From the NCBI GenBank assembly GCA_022497155.1, contig MU385715.1, forward strand, positions 558,001 through 622,000: a stretch of 64,000 bases of DNA. The letters run 5' to 3'. This DNA is from Whalleya microplaca (Eukaryota > Ascomycota > Sordariomycetes > Xylariales > Xylariaceae). Positions 35,124 to 48,382 of this stretch are shown piece by piece. How positions within the stretch are numbered: position 1 is the first letter of the stretch; each line of letters begins with the position of its first letter. A program made the position numbers and the translations under genes. The notes under the pieces are model-generated. The model worked only from the letters and a program-made list of their open reading frames with translations. It was not told where the DNA came from and ran no database searches.

Positions 35124-36586
35124 ATGCATTCTGTAGCATCTATTCTCGCCTTGGCCACGACGGCCTCGGCTGCCCTTAAGGGCTTCAACTATGGCTCTAC
35201 CTTCACAACTGGTGCCGCCAAGCAACAAGCCGACTTCGAATCCGAGTTCACCACTGCCGCGAACCTGGAGGGCACTTCTGGCTTTACCAGTGCTCGTCTT
35301 TACACCATGGTGGTAAGTTATGACTAAGTAGTAATGCAGCACCACACAGCACAGGTATCTAATAAAGGTGTGTTATTTAGCAAGGCGGAACCGCGAGTGA
35401 CCCTATCTCAGCTATCCCAGCCGCTATCAAGACGAAGACCACCCTGCTTCTCGGTCTGTGGGCATCAGGTGGTGACACCTCCTTTGCCAACGAGATCCTC
35501 GCTTTGAAGGCCGCCATCCAGCAGTACGGAGATGACTTCGGCAAAATCGTCGATGGTATCTCCGTCGGTAGCGAAGATCTGTACCGAAACTCCCCCCAGG
35601 GAATCCAAGCTGGCTCCAATGTTGGAACCGGCCCTGACACGATCGCTCGTTACATCAAAGAGACCAAGGAGGCCATTGCTGGCACTGCCCTGGCGAACGC
35701 CCCTATTGGCCATGTCGACACCTGGACTGCCTGGGCCAACTCGTCCAACCAGGCTACTATTGATGCTTGTGACTGGCTAGGTATGGATGCTTATCCATAC
35801 TTCCAAGATACCATGACCAATGATATCGCATCATCCAAGTCTCTGTTTTCGGACGCCCTCGGACAGGTCAAGGCCGCTGGTGCTGGAAAGTCGGTCTGGA
35901 TTACTGAGACAGGTCACCCAGTTAGTGGCAAGACCGTTGGGCAATCTGTTGCATCCGTCGAGAACGCCGAGACCTACTGGAAAGATGTCGGCTGCCCCCT
36001 ATTTGGTGAGACGAACGTCTGGTGGTACACTCTGCAAGACGCTGCTCCCGATACGCCCAGCCCTAGCTTCGGCATTGTTGGCAACAAGTTGTCCACTACG
36101 CCGCTTTTCGATCTGAGCTGCGACGCTGTCAAGTCTAGCTCGTCGGCTTCCGCGGGAGCGTCCTCTACTAGCAGCGCTGCCGCTTCTTCGACGGCTTCTG
36201 GATCTGGATCTGGTTCTGGATCTGGATCTGGCTCTGGCTCTGGCTCTGGATCTAGCAGCTCCGCCGCCGTGACAGCTTCCGCGTCTGGAAACTCTGGTGG
36301 TAGCCCGGGTGGCATTAACAGCTCCCAGCTCTCCATCCAGGAATCTGCTACAGTGACCCCATCTGCTGTCGGTCCTTACGCGACTGGCACAGGTTCAGGT
36401 TCAGGTACAGGTTCTTCTGGCTCTGGTGGAGTCGGTGGTTCTGGTTCAAGTGCTAACGGCACTTTTACAGTTCCGCCGTCTGCCACTGCCAGTGCTACCA
36501 TCCCGGCAAGCGCAGCCGCGGGCCTGCCCTCCGGCACCTTCGCCGCCGCCTTCGTCGCCATCATGGTCGCGATTTTCGTTTTGTAA
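35124..36586 (+). CDS. GPI-anchored GH17 glucan endo-1,3-beta-glucosidase
   Basis: Exons 35124-35312 and 35381-36586 encode 464 aa; the 68-nt phase-0 intron has a CTAAT branch site. Residues 1-17 are a signal peptide. The GH17 barrel begins at LKGFNYGS and includes SARLYTM(V)[21 protein letters not shown] with the acid/base Glu128, [23 protein letters not shown] with the nucleophile Glu239, and [11 protein letters not shown]. After about residue 335 follows a Ser/Gly linker with a (Ser-Gly)n run, then a C-terminal hydrophobic tail ending [15 protein letters not shown] that fits a GPI-attachment signal. This is the EglC/Bgl2-related class that cuts or transfers beta-1,3-glucan at the cell wall. 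Pyrimidine-rich leader suggests strong expression. Confidence 0.94.
36196..36254. repeat. in-frame (GGATCT/GGCTCT)n coding repeat
   Basis: Hexamer repeats encode alternating Gly-Ser in the linker of the GH17 protein. Copy number is free to vary by whole codons, so linker length may differ between strains. Confidence 0.85.
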
Positions 36587-39500
36587 AAAGGTTGGCCATT
36601 ACGATGAAACAATCTAACCTACTCTCCCGCATCGGGAACTGGCGTAATGACCGGCGTTACAGGGGCGGCCACACCATTGCCAGCCAACGCTTTTAAAGAA
36701 TAAGCTTATGGTGCTGACGTGTGTGTGTGGAGAGAGAGAGGCACACGGAACACGGAAACGAAGTTCTGGTTTACGGAACACACGGGAACATAGATTTTGG
36801 GGGAGGGGAAACTATGGATGGACCGGCTTAGACGAATGGACAAACTGGTTACTGGGTTGAGACTATACATAAAGCCTTTTGTAATAATTCTCCATATGAA
36901 AAAGTAGAGGAGGCTAGCCGCCATTTGTATTCATGAGGAATATTACGATTCTTTCTGATATTATTGTACAATCTGTTTGGTGACTTATTTGTTATTCCTC
37001 ATCTAGAGATGGTGATCGTCGTGCTTCCAGTCGTCAAAACGGGATCGAGCCTATCATCGCTATCATCGCTATCGTCAGGATGCTCGATATAGGTCTGGTG
37101 TTGAGGTTCGAGCATCCTAATAATGCACAGATATTAGCAAGTTTTATATATCTGTGTAATTAATTCCCTCCAGCTCAAAAGTACCTTCGAGGAGCATTAG
37201 ATAGTTTCCAAACACTAAAAGAGACCTTTGGTTCGTAGTACCTCCAATGCAAAGCATCTTGACCGAAGCTCTATCAACCCGCGTGTTCTGGTGCACAAGT
37301 TCACGATCTATTCCACAAGATTCCTCCTGTGAGTTGATCTCACAGGTTCTAGGGTTTGGAATCCAAGTTCCAAGCTTATGTCTAAGTGTCTCTTTGGTAT
37401 ACACATGGGATATGTCTTAAGCGCCGTGGTAGACCACAAGTCTAGCGACGCAATACATCAGTTTCTTCTGCGACTAACAATTCAAAATGAGGTATGAGCT
37501 GAAGTATTAGGTATGTTGAAAGAGGTTGGCAGTACTAGCCCACGAGTGTGGTTTGAACTACTAGAGCCCTTGCACGATACTACAGTTGCAGTAAGGATTG
37601 GCGTTAGTTGGATATGGCTGAGACTTACTTGTTTCTGGATTTGCTGCTCTGCTGGTTCTCCGGCTTCTATACCTCTGTGCTAATAAAGCAAGAAGAGAGT
37701 TGCTTTACTCATCAATAACTCTACGGCCTCCTTAGCTGATGCCGGCCTACTCCTTCCGTGTATTGGTATCTCGGATGTGAACTATTGCTATATTCTAGTA
37801 TTTATATCTGAATTGGTGGTGGATAACCATGGTAACTTGGCTCTGGAAGTGCCGTGAATGAGTTGAGCAATCAAGTAACTAGATCTCGCGATATGATATT
37901 GTGTAGGAACTATCGGAGGGAAGAGGGATGGTGGCTCGAGAGGGGCTAGTATAGGGAAAAGCTAAGACTCTCATCTCAATCTATAGATCTATATGTTCGT
38001 TTGAGACAGATCTATTGTAGTGGAACTACTTGGTGAGTAATGAGAGAGAGGACATTGTGCGACTATTCTCAGTCGCGCTTCGTTGCCTTAGACTTAGGCT
38101 CACGCACCATCTGTTATCATCAAGTCAAGTTAGATGTTCCAATTCAAGTGTCAGTGTTCACACTGATCTATTTACTCCTTGGATATTGGAAGTTTCTTTT
38201 AACTGAACTCAGGAGATGAAAGTGTTATCCCTAAAGACTGCTTCGTAGACTCTTGGTTACAGTATCAAATTAGCGTCCTTGGAGAAGTATAATTTCAGCC
38301 CTAGATTATGGCTAAACCAGTAATCACTATATCAGGACAATCTTATAAAAAGATAGAAAACTAATATCAATTAAAACATGAACCATGCTAATATTCGGCA
38401 TCGAAACCATATCACAGTATCTTGAAGGCTGAAAAATTGTTCTCACAGTCCATTCTGTCGAACGCCCCATGTAGTGAGGCCGACATAGCGATGTCAGATT
38501 AGGATGATTCGAAGCGCTTAGCCATCTAGAGACCACATAAGCAGAAATATCCTGGATTTCATTGTGTTTCGCAACACCAAAGGCCGCGAGACCTCACCTT
38601 GACAGACCATATAAAGCAGAAGACGGAGAACACTCACGCATTTGAGCCACACTCGCTTCCGAAATCAACTATTCAATCTAAGCAACAAATAAAGCCCAGT
38701 GCTTCAAATCCCTAGACCTCAATCCACAAGCTCTCACGAAAGGCATCAGGTCAGATTAAGGTGACCCCCGGACCCAGACCTCAGTCCGAACAAAGCAGTC
38801 GCTCGACGCCGCGCCAAGCCGCCAAATAAAAGGGGTTCCCACTCTGGCCCCAAGCACGTCAACGCGTATCCATCTCGCAACATCGCAGACCCTCACGTAC
38901 CTTACATAGTACATACATACATACATACCTACATACATATTTTTCGAGAAACCCCGACAGACTGGTACTTATCCAATCCATATTTCTCTTTTTAGTTTTC
39001 CTTGCAGTTGATCGCCGCCCCCTTTAAGTTTAAGCTTAAATTTCGAGATAGACACACGGGTAGTAGTGGCTCCTCCCCCACATGTAGTGGAACTTCTACC
39101 TACCTATCTTGAGCCTCAGCTGTAGGACAGTACTCAGGTAACGCAGTAATGGTACAGAGGCAATGGATCGGCTGAACTCTTTCGGGAAATTCGCCTTAAA
39201 CGGCCTGCTGCTGGAATACATGATTGTGTGGTGCGATGTTCTGGATGAAAGAGCTATGTGTGGCCTCAAACTATCGGAACCAACTGCAAAGTCTCACTGT
39301 TGCATGAAAAAGAAGGCGAGAATGGCGATAAAAACTTCAAAGACTGAATTTCCAACGAGTGAGTTAACCTCGAACAAAAAAGCAAATACTTACGCAAGCC
39401 CGTCCAAGCTTCCCTTGGTATTGCTGCGCAACTAAATGATCATTTCACCAGAGCACTGAAGACTCCCCGATTCAACACAATCAAATTTATTTTCTATACT

Positions 39501-39825
39501 ACGTATATATAGTACTCTAGCAACTACCTCTAGGTCCCGACCAAAATCTTCGCTAAATACGGGGCAGACGGCGAAATGAACCAACATTATCAACATGAAC
39601 CTTTTTATCCCATGCGCGCGACAGAGGGATATCGTTGCAGAACCTTTTGGATATCCGTACCCGGCCCAAACGCCAACCGAAAAAGCACATAAAAGCACCC
39701 GTTACTCCTTGCGAATTCTATGGTCGTGATGTCGAGACACCCATTCCAGAGATTCGTTAACCATGTGAATCGTCAATCGTAAAAATTTAGCCCAATACCG
39801 AGCCCAGAGTTCGTCGTTCAAATCC
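36587..39825. other. 3.2-kb gene-poor AT-rich region
   Basis: No recognised gene. Small open frames exist (for example 37144-37404 minus, 86 aa, and 39163-39435 plus, 90 aa) but match no family I know. A TACA microsatellite lies at 38910-38938. Confidence 0.45.
38910..38938. repeat. (TACA)n microsatellite
   Basis: Seven tetranucleotide units, TACA with one TACC. Confidence 0.8.
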
Positions 39826-41558
39826 CTAGCCCATGTTGTCATGTCTCGGAGCCTCGGAGTCAGTTTCGTCCTCTGTCCCTTCGTCCACCTCGATGATTGT
39901 TACTGCGCCATAAGTATCCTTCGCGTCAATTTCAGCTTCCTCTGAAGTTTCTTGGTTGCGATCCCGTTTCACCATGAAGCACTGAAATGCACCAATCACA
40001 GCAACTACCGTACTACCGTACCATGCAAGTCCAGTGCAGTCAATCTGTTCGCCTACAGAGTATAAGTACCCAGCGACCGGGGGTGCGATCATACGACACG
40101 CCGCCCCGGCACTCGCTGCAAAACCATTCACCTTTCCAAGGACCGTCGAGCTAGGGGTGGCCTCTTTGATGAGGATGAGAAGAAGAGGGTACAGGATGAT
40201 GGACACGATGTTTCGGATGGTCAGGCAAAAGTAAATAGCAGGGTACAAGAGCGAGGCCGGCATATAGACTAAGGTGGGAACAATGACATAGGCGATGGGG
40301 TGTAAAACGGTACTAATAATGAAGAGCCGGAACACACCGAGTTTTTCAGCTGCCAGGGGGAAGATGAACGCCTGGACGAAGAGTGCAATTGCGCCATTGA
40401 CAGCCATAATTAGCCCAACGGATTGCATAGAAAGTCCTAACCCACCAGGCGAGTAAAAAGGGTTGAAGTTCGAGAAGGTGGAACCGGGAGCTTTATCATC
40501 TTCAAAGAAGATGGGCAAAAGATGATCGTAGGTCATCGAGTGATATGTGAAGATGGAGAGAGCAACGATCAGAGCCATAATACGCTTGCTGAAGATATTG
40601 TAGACCTCTGGTTCTTTCGCGCATTGTGCATCACGACTAAATTCGACACTACTTCGGTCTCTGAATGTGCCATATGTTTCTGAACGTAGGTCTACAGCCG
40701 GCTGCTTGATCGCGTCCGAGGTTTCTATCAAGGGAGTCTCGTCGGAGACATACGTATTATCTGGAAGCAGAACGCGGGGCTGCATATCGGGATGGGTTTC
40801 CTGCAATAGGAAATACCCCAAGACGATGCTGACTAGTAGGAGCGCAGCACATAATAGGTTTGGGAGCAAATAGGGGAAGTCGGCAAATAGGGTACCTTTG
40901 GGGAAAGCGTTGGGGAAAGATGCGTGCGGATCTGCGAACGTTCCTCCAATGGCTGGTCCGATGATAGTACCGATCGACCAGACGAAAGGCATCACGGAAT
41001 AAGCGCGGGCTACGACATTAGCATTGTGTCATGGAATTGTCAAGCTGGAGTAGATGTCAAGCTTACGCTCATGTTCGGGTTTGGTGACCAACTCGCCAAC
41101 CATGGTCTGAATAACGCCGATGTTGCCGTTTAGGAGCCCGCCGAGTGCTCTACCAAACAAAGCAACCCAGATATTGGTGGCAAAGCCTACCATGACCATG
41201 CTGAACATCGTGCCGAAGCATCCTACCAAGAGGACTGGTTTCCGGCCGATTCGGTCCGATAAACCGCCCCAGTACATGCCCATCAGGGCTTCGGCGAGAG
41301 AAAAGGATGAAATAAGGAGGCCGGCGTAGAATGATGCATCTTGCTCATTGCCGATTTTGAACCTCTTGACGAGAGCCCAAGCATAGGGAAAGATGGAAGT
41401 AAGAGCAATTGGCTCGGCTAGACGTACAATAGCTATAGAAGAACGTTAGTGCGGGCTGTGAAGCCTTGTACTCGGAGGCACAACCCACCTAACAGAAAGA
41501 GTTGGACTGTGGGAAAGGCATCCGGGTTTCGGTTTGATCTCTGCTTAGTTAGGACCAT
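39826..41558 (-). CDS. major facilitator superfamily transporter (ZIFL/YCR023C-like)
   Basis: Exons 41558-41489, 41432-41067 and 41009-39826 encode 539 aa. Both introns are very short (56 and 57 nt). Splicing restores the family start VQLFLLAIVRLAEPIALTSIFPYAW and the helix-4/5 junction KPEHEPRAYSVMPFVWSIGTIIGPAIGG. MFS motif A, GGLSDRIGRKPVLL, sits between helices 2 and 3. The central cytosolic loop (about 215-300) is long and acidic, then six more helices follow, including DHLLPIFFED and CRMIAPPVAGYLYS. The C-terminal tail is acidic and ends RHDNMG. This belongs to the fungal group related to yeast YCR023C and plant zinc-induced facilitator-like carriers, with substrate unknown. Upstream in-frame sequence is open, but the 41558 ATG leads straight into the conserved helix. 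Confidence 0.9.
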
Positions 41559-44500
41559 TGCTTTTCGTCTTGGTAACAATCTTACGACAAGCTGGCACAA
41601 CAGCTGAACTTGTTCTGGGATCCAAATCGATCTTCTGGCTAGCAGGATATTGTTGAAGCAGTAGAGCAAGAGTTGAGTTTTGTGGCAGCAGTTTTTCCTT
41701 GGCTTCCTCCGGTCACACGACCACTTTTAGTCTTCAGAATGAATCTGCGAGTAGTCGACTTTTATCTACGCCGCTGGACGTATAAAAGACGAGGGGATGG
41801 AGGGGTGGAAGCGGAGCAAGAAACCGATGAAACCGAGTGAGGGGAGCTCGGTGTTTATCGTCTCGATGCAGGTGTCGAAGTGGTCAGTTGGATGGGTAGA
41901 GAAAAAAGAGACGACGGTAGAAGGATGCGCGGCTGCAGGAAAGAAGTAGTCCTGGATAGAGTGGGAACGTTGGTCTAGTGCCGATAAGAATTTGTACTAC
42001 CCAAGGCAATAACTAGACCACCGCAGTAGTGGCCAGAGCAGCCGGGGATGGTGCTCCTAGATCATAGAAATTACCGTGAATCGGAGGTAGAATAAAGTGG
42101 GACAAGCAAACTTAAAGGTTCGTTTAGATGTGGATCTTGGAGGTGGGAAGCCCCGAGGCGCTACGCATGTACAACACTGGAGCCGACAACCTCACCTTAA
42201 CCTCGCCGCCCTATGTATCCCCCAGGCTATGGATGACCGCCTCATCTACCTTCCTTCTTACCAAACTCAACCATTGTATACCCCAGGTATATATGGCGGG
42301 GTCTCATAACTTCCCCCCTTTTAGTCCTAAATAGAAACGGAATTTCTCATAATCTATTCCGTACCTAGGTGCAGATCTATTCTGTACAGTGTAGCCGAAC
42401 TGTAGCTAGTCATGCCCCCAGTCTATGCAGTACGTCTTGCTATAAATCCGCCTTGGGTCAGATGTGACACACCTACAACCGTACACACATATGTAAACTC
42501 ACCCACACCCCCTTACTTGTATATGTATGCCTTCACTTCCCATCGTCAAGCACAAGAATTTCGTTAGATATCATTTTCACTCACTCACATGCCAACTTTA
42601 TCATATTGACGAAGCAGCCAATCTGCTACTGGAAGAGACAGCTAGAATGCGACCCCACCAGATGGTCGTCCTCTAGATCTGCTATTTTGGTGGTCTAGGG
42701 CCGACAATCCAGGTCAAGTTGCATCTCGTCAGGTATGCAATTTCCAAGTTCGCGCACAAAGTCAACTTGCATTACATAGTAGCAGTATAGCCGCGTCTGC
42801 ACGGTGGTCACTTCCCGCTGCAGGCTGCATGTGTAGACAGGCAGTGAGACGTTCCATTGCAGCTGCAGAACAATTTCGGGGCTTGAGGTCTACTGCGTAG
42901 TTTAGAGTGACAGGCCGTTATACATGTAATCCCTGGTGAACCTGGAGACGAACCTAGAATCGTCGATCTATAGCTCGAACTTTTGACCAATCAATTAATA
43001 TGGATTCCGAGGTTTCCAGCCGCTCAACCAATCAAATCGGTGGAGACTCTTAGCCATTCCCTAATCGAGAGAAGCTTTGACCAGAAGATAATACGCAGTT
43101 GCGAGCATAATTTTTTGCACCCTGCTCGCGTACCCGTGGAGGACGCTAACGTCGCCGCCATACCAAAGGAGGCTTAACGCAACCTAGGATTAGAAAAGAT
43201 ACTTCCGATTTTTGAGGGAGATATTCCCCCATAAAAATCATTTTCCGTGGTCCGTGTCCCTAGCCTCTGGGCGTATACTTGCCAAGAGTCAAAAAATTAC
43301 CCATAATACTATGTAGGCGTGTGTTTTTGGTAGGCTAGAGTGGGGTATATGGAGTATATAAACGGGTGTGGACAAAGGACAGGCTTACCTTATAAGCCAC
43401 ACACACTAGTCTAGGATCCCTGATTCCTCCATCTTTAATACAACATATTCATTCATTAGTGTGCAGGTAGGTATGGATAGCAAGAGGCCAGGTAAGGTGT
43501 ATTAAGGATGATGGTGAACTAAATGGAGCCAGCCTAATTTTCCCTCTTTTGTGTGCCGAGACGCTTTGACCACCTCACATTAGGTACTACCTATCTGCTA
43601 GTATGCTTTGTTTTAGTGCGAAACCACAGGCGCATAGCCCACCTCTTCCTTTGAAGTTGAATACCACATCACTCTGTTCTCCCCAACTACTAACTCCCAA
43701 TTAACCGATACTCGTTCCGGGCTAACCACAACATCCTCGAGCTTCACGTGGTGTAATTAACAAATAAGCATGATTTCGCTCTGTTGTAAACCGTATGTGT
43801 ACGCGAGCGTATCACCGGTTGGATAATGTGTGCCGCTTGAATGGTTTGACCACTGCAAAGGCCAGACACAATCACATATGATATCTCTAACCTGATCTGC
43901 AAAGCTACGATAGTATTATACTAGTATTACACGAGATGTCAGAATCTTTAGTCCACTTCGCATAACCGGTCGGATTATGGGACGACTGCGAATGCGTGAC
44001 ACATAAGATCCGCCTGTCTGCTTCGAAATTCGGCGTGCTGGGCCACATGGAATTGCGCTGACTAGCGTCGGGTACGAGGCACGACGTTCAATCTCGGTTC
44101 AAATTCGCCGCGCCCGACACCGGCATTCCTACCTATCCTACCCGCCTGCCAAACGTTGCACGATCTTGACCTACAGTATGAATCGATCCAGACCTCTCCA
44201 AACGGCGCACAAGGACGCGCAACATGCTTCCGACTGTTTTACCATCTGCCCCGGTTTTCCGGCTTCCCCCAACATCACCCCAGAAGGGAATAATCGGCTT
44301 CTTTTTGAATTCTGTTCTGCCATCAGGCCCTTGGAACTCCATCTTCTCCTAGTATGTATTGCCTACCTACTTAACCAGCTCTGTAGCATCATTGTCGCTC
44401 ACACAGCCCAATGGGTTGCTTGATATTCCAACTTCCTGCACGCTGCAGCTATTTGCAAGTGGATGGAGATGGTGTTGAGTTTTGATTTCGATTCCTCATT

Positions 44501-44960
44501 TCTATCAACCTACTATGCATCTGTCATATCAATGGAATACCACCTAGATTCAAATCGTTTAATTTAATTTTATATATTATATGCGGTTTACTTAGGCATG
44601 TAAGGTATCTATGAATGGGCAATGCAATAATTGGAGTGAGTGGTCTGTGCTCCACAGACGCCATTTAACCCAATTTATATGGTTGTAATTTGGAAACTCG
44701 TAGTAATTAACAACTCGTTCCTTTTCTATTTTATGGACAAATTGCCTGACCTATTAAGGCGGTTATCTGCAATCCCTGTTTTCTGCCGGGCGGTGAAATT
44801 TTCGCGGTTACAACACGACATATTGTCTTACCAACACGTCTTTTACAGTGTTTATCATCCTCGCACATACTATATCAACATTTCATGATACGCGCCTACG
44901 CAACCATACAACATCTCTCTATCATCCCAGCCTGATCCATCGTTGATACCCTATTAGTAT
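41559..44960. other. 3.4-kb divergent intergenic region
   Basis: No supported gene between the MFS (minus) and RCC1 (plus) genes. Two plus-strand TATA motifs, TATAAAA at 41781-41787 and TATATAAA at 43355-43362, have no visible downstream gene. Two ACCAATCA boxes lie near 42984 and 43027. These could belong to untranslated RNAs or be chance in AT-rich DNA. Confidence 0.4.
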
Positions 44961-46615
44961 ATGCCTCCAAAAAGGGCACCTGCAAAAGCAGGAAAAGCAA
45001 AGGCTACGCTGGCCGGTGTAAATGGTATCAAGGATGGGCCAACAACAAAATCCCCTGCCGAGGTTATCCCGCCTCAGAGCCACGTCCCTAACAAAAAGGG
45101 GCGAGCTTCGGTGAAGCGTGGTAGAAATGAGCCGGAGGACGAGCCAACAGAAGCCCAAACTACGCGGAAAAAGCCACGATCCGCAACGCCTGAGCGCGTG
45201 GTCAAGCCTATTGCTAGGCAGCCGCCTGCGCTTAACACAAGACCATCGCGAAAGCTAGACATATTTGTTTTCGGTTCTGGTAGTTTCGGCGAGCTCGGCC
45301 TAGGCCACAAGAAGCACAAAGGGGAGAGCCCTGATGAGGTGGCTAGGCCCCGACTCAACCACAACTTACTGGCCGAGAAGGTTGGTGTAGTCCAGGTCGC
45401 GTGCGGGGGTATGCACGCCATTGCACTCACTGCCGACAACAAGGTTCTGACCTGGGGCGTGAACGATGACAAGGCACTTGGTCGTGAGTCCTCCTGGGGC
45501 GAGGATTCGGAGGATGATGGCGAGTCTGATAGCGGGCTTGACGCCGCTGAAAGCACACCAGGCGAGGTTGATCTGAGTATCGCAGGCGGGAGTCAGTTTG
45601 TCCGAGTTGCTGCTACGGATTCAGCATCTTTCGTATTGACTGAGGATGGCCTGGTATACGGCTGGGGTTCTTTCCGTGTAAGTGTTTCTGTCATGGGCGC
45701 CGCAGTATTGAGCTTGCTGATTGTGTCTTTTGCAGGGAGCCGATGGTATTCTTGGGTTCACAGGGGATGTTGACATGCAACCAACCCCCATACATATACC
45801 TGGGCTGAAGGACATCACCTCGCTCGCAGCGGGATCGAACCACATGCTGGCGCTTGATAAGGATGGAAAGGTCTGGTCTTGGGGAAGCGGCAGTCACTTG
45901 CAACTGGGTCGCAGACCCATGGTGAGACGTGGGGGACCAAGAGCTACGCTTATTCCTGCGCTATGCGGACACTTCACCAAGAGAAACTATGCCGTGAAGA
46001 TCGGAGCCGGTTCATTTCACAGCTTCTGCATCGACAACAACGGAACAGTCTGGTCCTGGGGCTTGAACAATTTCTCCCAAACTGGCCACGCTTACGGGAG
46101 CGGCAACACGGATTCCTTGGTGGCCACCCCGACAAAGGTTACCGACCTTTCGAATATAGTGCACATTGATGGCGGAGAGCATCACTCTGCGGCATGCAGC
46201 GCAAATGGCGAGCTTCTTACGTGGGGCCGTATTGACAGCCACCAAGTGGGCATATCCGAAGACCTGTTTGATGATGAGAATACGATATTCGACGATAGGG
46301 GCCGGGCCCGAATTCTTTACAAACCTACAGTCGTGCCTGGTATGTATAGCCTGCTTTTTATTGTTTGGTGCTTCGCTAACAAGGACTATAGACTTGAATG
46401 TCTCGTTCGTAGCCACCGGCACTAGTACCACTATTGCTATCACGTCGGATGGGAAGGCATACAGCTGGGGCTTCTCGGAAAGCTGGCAGACCGGATTAGG
46501 CACTAAGGACGACGTTCCAGTGCCAACTCTTATCGATCCGCGCGATGTGCTCAACAAGAAACTGATATGGGCTGGCAGTGGTGGTCAATACTCAATGCTT
46601 GCGGCTGCACATTAG
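44961..46615 (+). CDS. RCC1-family Ran guanine-nucleotide exchange factor
   Basis: Exons 44961-45677, 45736-46339 and 46392-46615 encode 514 aa. The N terminus is Lys/Ala/Pro-rich (MPPKRAPAKAGKAKA) and basic, suitable for chromatin binding and nuclear import. Seven RCC1 blades follow, seen by repeats such as FVFGSGSFGELGLGHKK, GGMHAIALTADNKVLTWGVNDDKALGR, VLTEDGLVYGWGSFR, GSNHMLALDKDGKVWSWGSGSHLQLGR, GSFHSFCIDNNGTVWSWGLNNFSQTG, EHHSAACSANGELLTWGR and AITSDGKAYSWGFSESWQTGLG. In fungi this protein (SRM1/Pim1 relatives) charges Ran with GTP on chromatin and drives nuclear transport and spindle organisation. An acidic insert (about 175-200) lies in one blade. Length, domain order and exon phases all fit. 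Confidence 0.92.
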
Positions 46616-47672
46616 CCCATCTTTTGCACGAGTGGCTAATGTATATAGCATCTCCCAACAAGGCCGGATCTGGAAACATCAAGTTTTTTGAGAGACCAAT
46701 CTCAGTGGATCTACGTACTGTATTATAAATGTGTGCCGAGTGTGTCGGCTCGGCGTTACTCTTTTGATGGGAGCTCAGCAGAAACCGATACCCTCACCGA
46801 ATGGTTAAGATTGTGTTACATGAAGCAGGCTTAAGGGGGTTGGTCGCCAGCGGTGTTATATAGCCACGACTACGTGTAAACAATGTAAATATTATTAGTC
46901 AGGAGAGTGTGAAGATGTGGACCTAGGTGCTGCTTTACGGCCGTTCATCAGATACGGTATACTCTCTTATCATATCCACGCCTACGTACACGATTGCTAC
47001 TTACACAGCATACCTATTTGCATCCCTGTATTATGCAGTGCAATCTCTGATTGCTGCAACCCTATGATACATGTGAATGGGAAGGCTTATTACACCCCGC
47101 ATCATGGGGAACCAACCTCGTCTCATTTGGGAAGCCCTCGGAAGCCCTCGGAAGTCTACCGGGAGATTATCGACACTTATGATAGAGTCTACAATCTTGT
47201 CGAGGGATTTTGTCATAACTACAGAACCAAACAGCACTCGACGAATACAAGTTGGTTACGCGGTGTACTGGGCCCTATCCTGCCAGTCCCCGAAGCACCG
47301 AAGCAACCATTATTCATGCACTGATATCTCAGTTACACAACTACTTGTGGTCAGCCTCATGGTAGCCAATCTCATTGATGGGTACAATGAGTTATAAACG
47401 ATTACAATAAAACTATTATCGGTTCCAGTGACGAGACTAACTAGAAAGCGGAAGTGCCCAAATTCACTCGCACATTACATGTAGGTCAATACTCGTATCT
47501 GTTGATCCAGAAGTCCATCTAGCCAGCCTCCGAGACAACTTCTCAAATATCTAGACTTCTTACAACTGATTACACTCATTATGTTACTCTCACCATTGTG
47601 TTTATTCTTTATCCCAGTCACTGATAGGCAATCTCAATGGAACAATCATTATCCTCGTATGTTCCTAGATAC

Positions 47673-47933
47673 CTAAATATCTTCTGACGTCTTTGCTGAC
47701 AGGAGCTTTTCAAATTGAACTCGCACTGGGTCTCTCCTATTAATGAGCCAATATCCAAAAGCTCTATCTTCATCTACCAATAGAAAGGCCCTCTTATAAT
47801 CAGTGTAAAAGCCTGTAGGATCTTGGTCTGGATAGTCGTAATCTCGATCTCAAACGATCTTCACATCCCAATCCAGTCGACTTTGGATTGGAAGTATCAC
47901 AGAGCGGCCTAGATAACTTGTGGACTTATACAT
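47673..47933 (-). pseudogene. decayed coding fragment, family unknown
   Basis: The minus strand from the ATG at 47933 to the TAG at 47673-47675 is one 87-codon frame interrupted only by a TGA at 47852-47850. The second part reads like real protein (DPTGFYTDYKRAFLLVDED, then AFGYWLINRRDPVRVQFEKLL), with balanced charged and aromatic residues in otherwise AT-rich DNA. A single CGA-to-TGA change, the direction expected of cytosine decay, would account for the stop. An intron spanning the TGA is possible, but I found no in-phase splice pair. I do not recognise the family. Confidence 0.3.
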
Positions 47934-48382
47934 GCTAGAAGAGTCTTCTCTCGTTTATTTTTCGACAATAATAAACCACGTCGGTTGGTAGCTGAATTGA
48001 TGTATTTCAAAAGATGTTGAAGGGGGTTGGTCTGTTCAGCATACTGATCATAGTTACTTGACTTAGTATATCTATATTAGCAATTGAGTCTATTTACGTT
48101 GTTTAGAACAACCGACTATTGTGGATTGAGTTAAATCATTTACACTTTATAAGCAATCTCTCATTATAATTTCCAACGCTTAGCTATCGACTATCATATG
48201 CCCTCTGTTTCTATCACTGTGTTGCTACTCTTATGTTCAAGTACCCTAACAATTTTGCCGTGTTAGTCCATACATGCAGTAAAAGATTTAACATCATTAT
48301 AGAACTCAATATCAAAGAGACCACACCCACCAACATGAAGTCAAGACAGAAGAAACAAGTGAGGCGATCCAAAGTGGATAGG

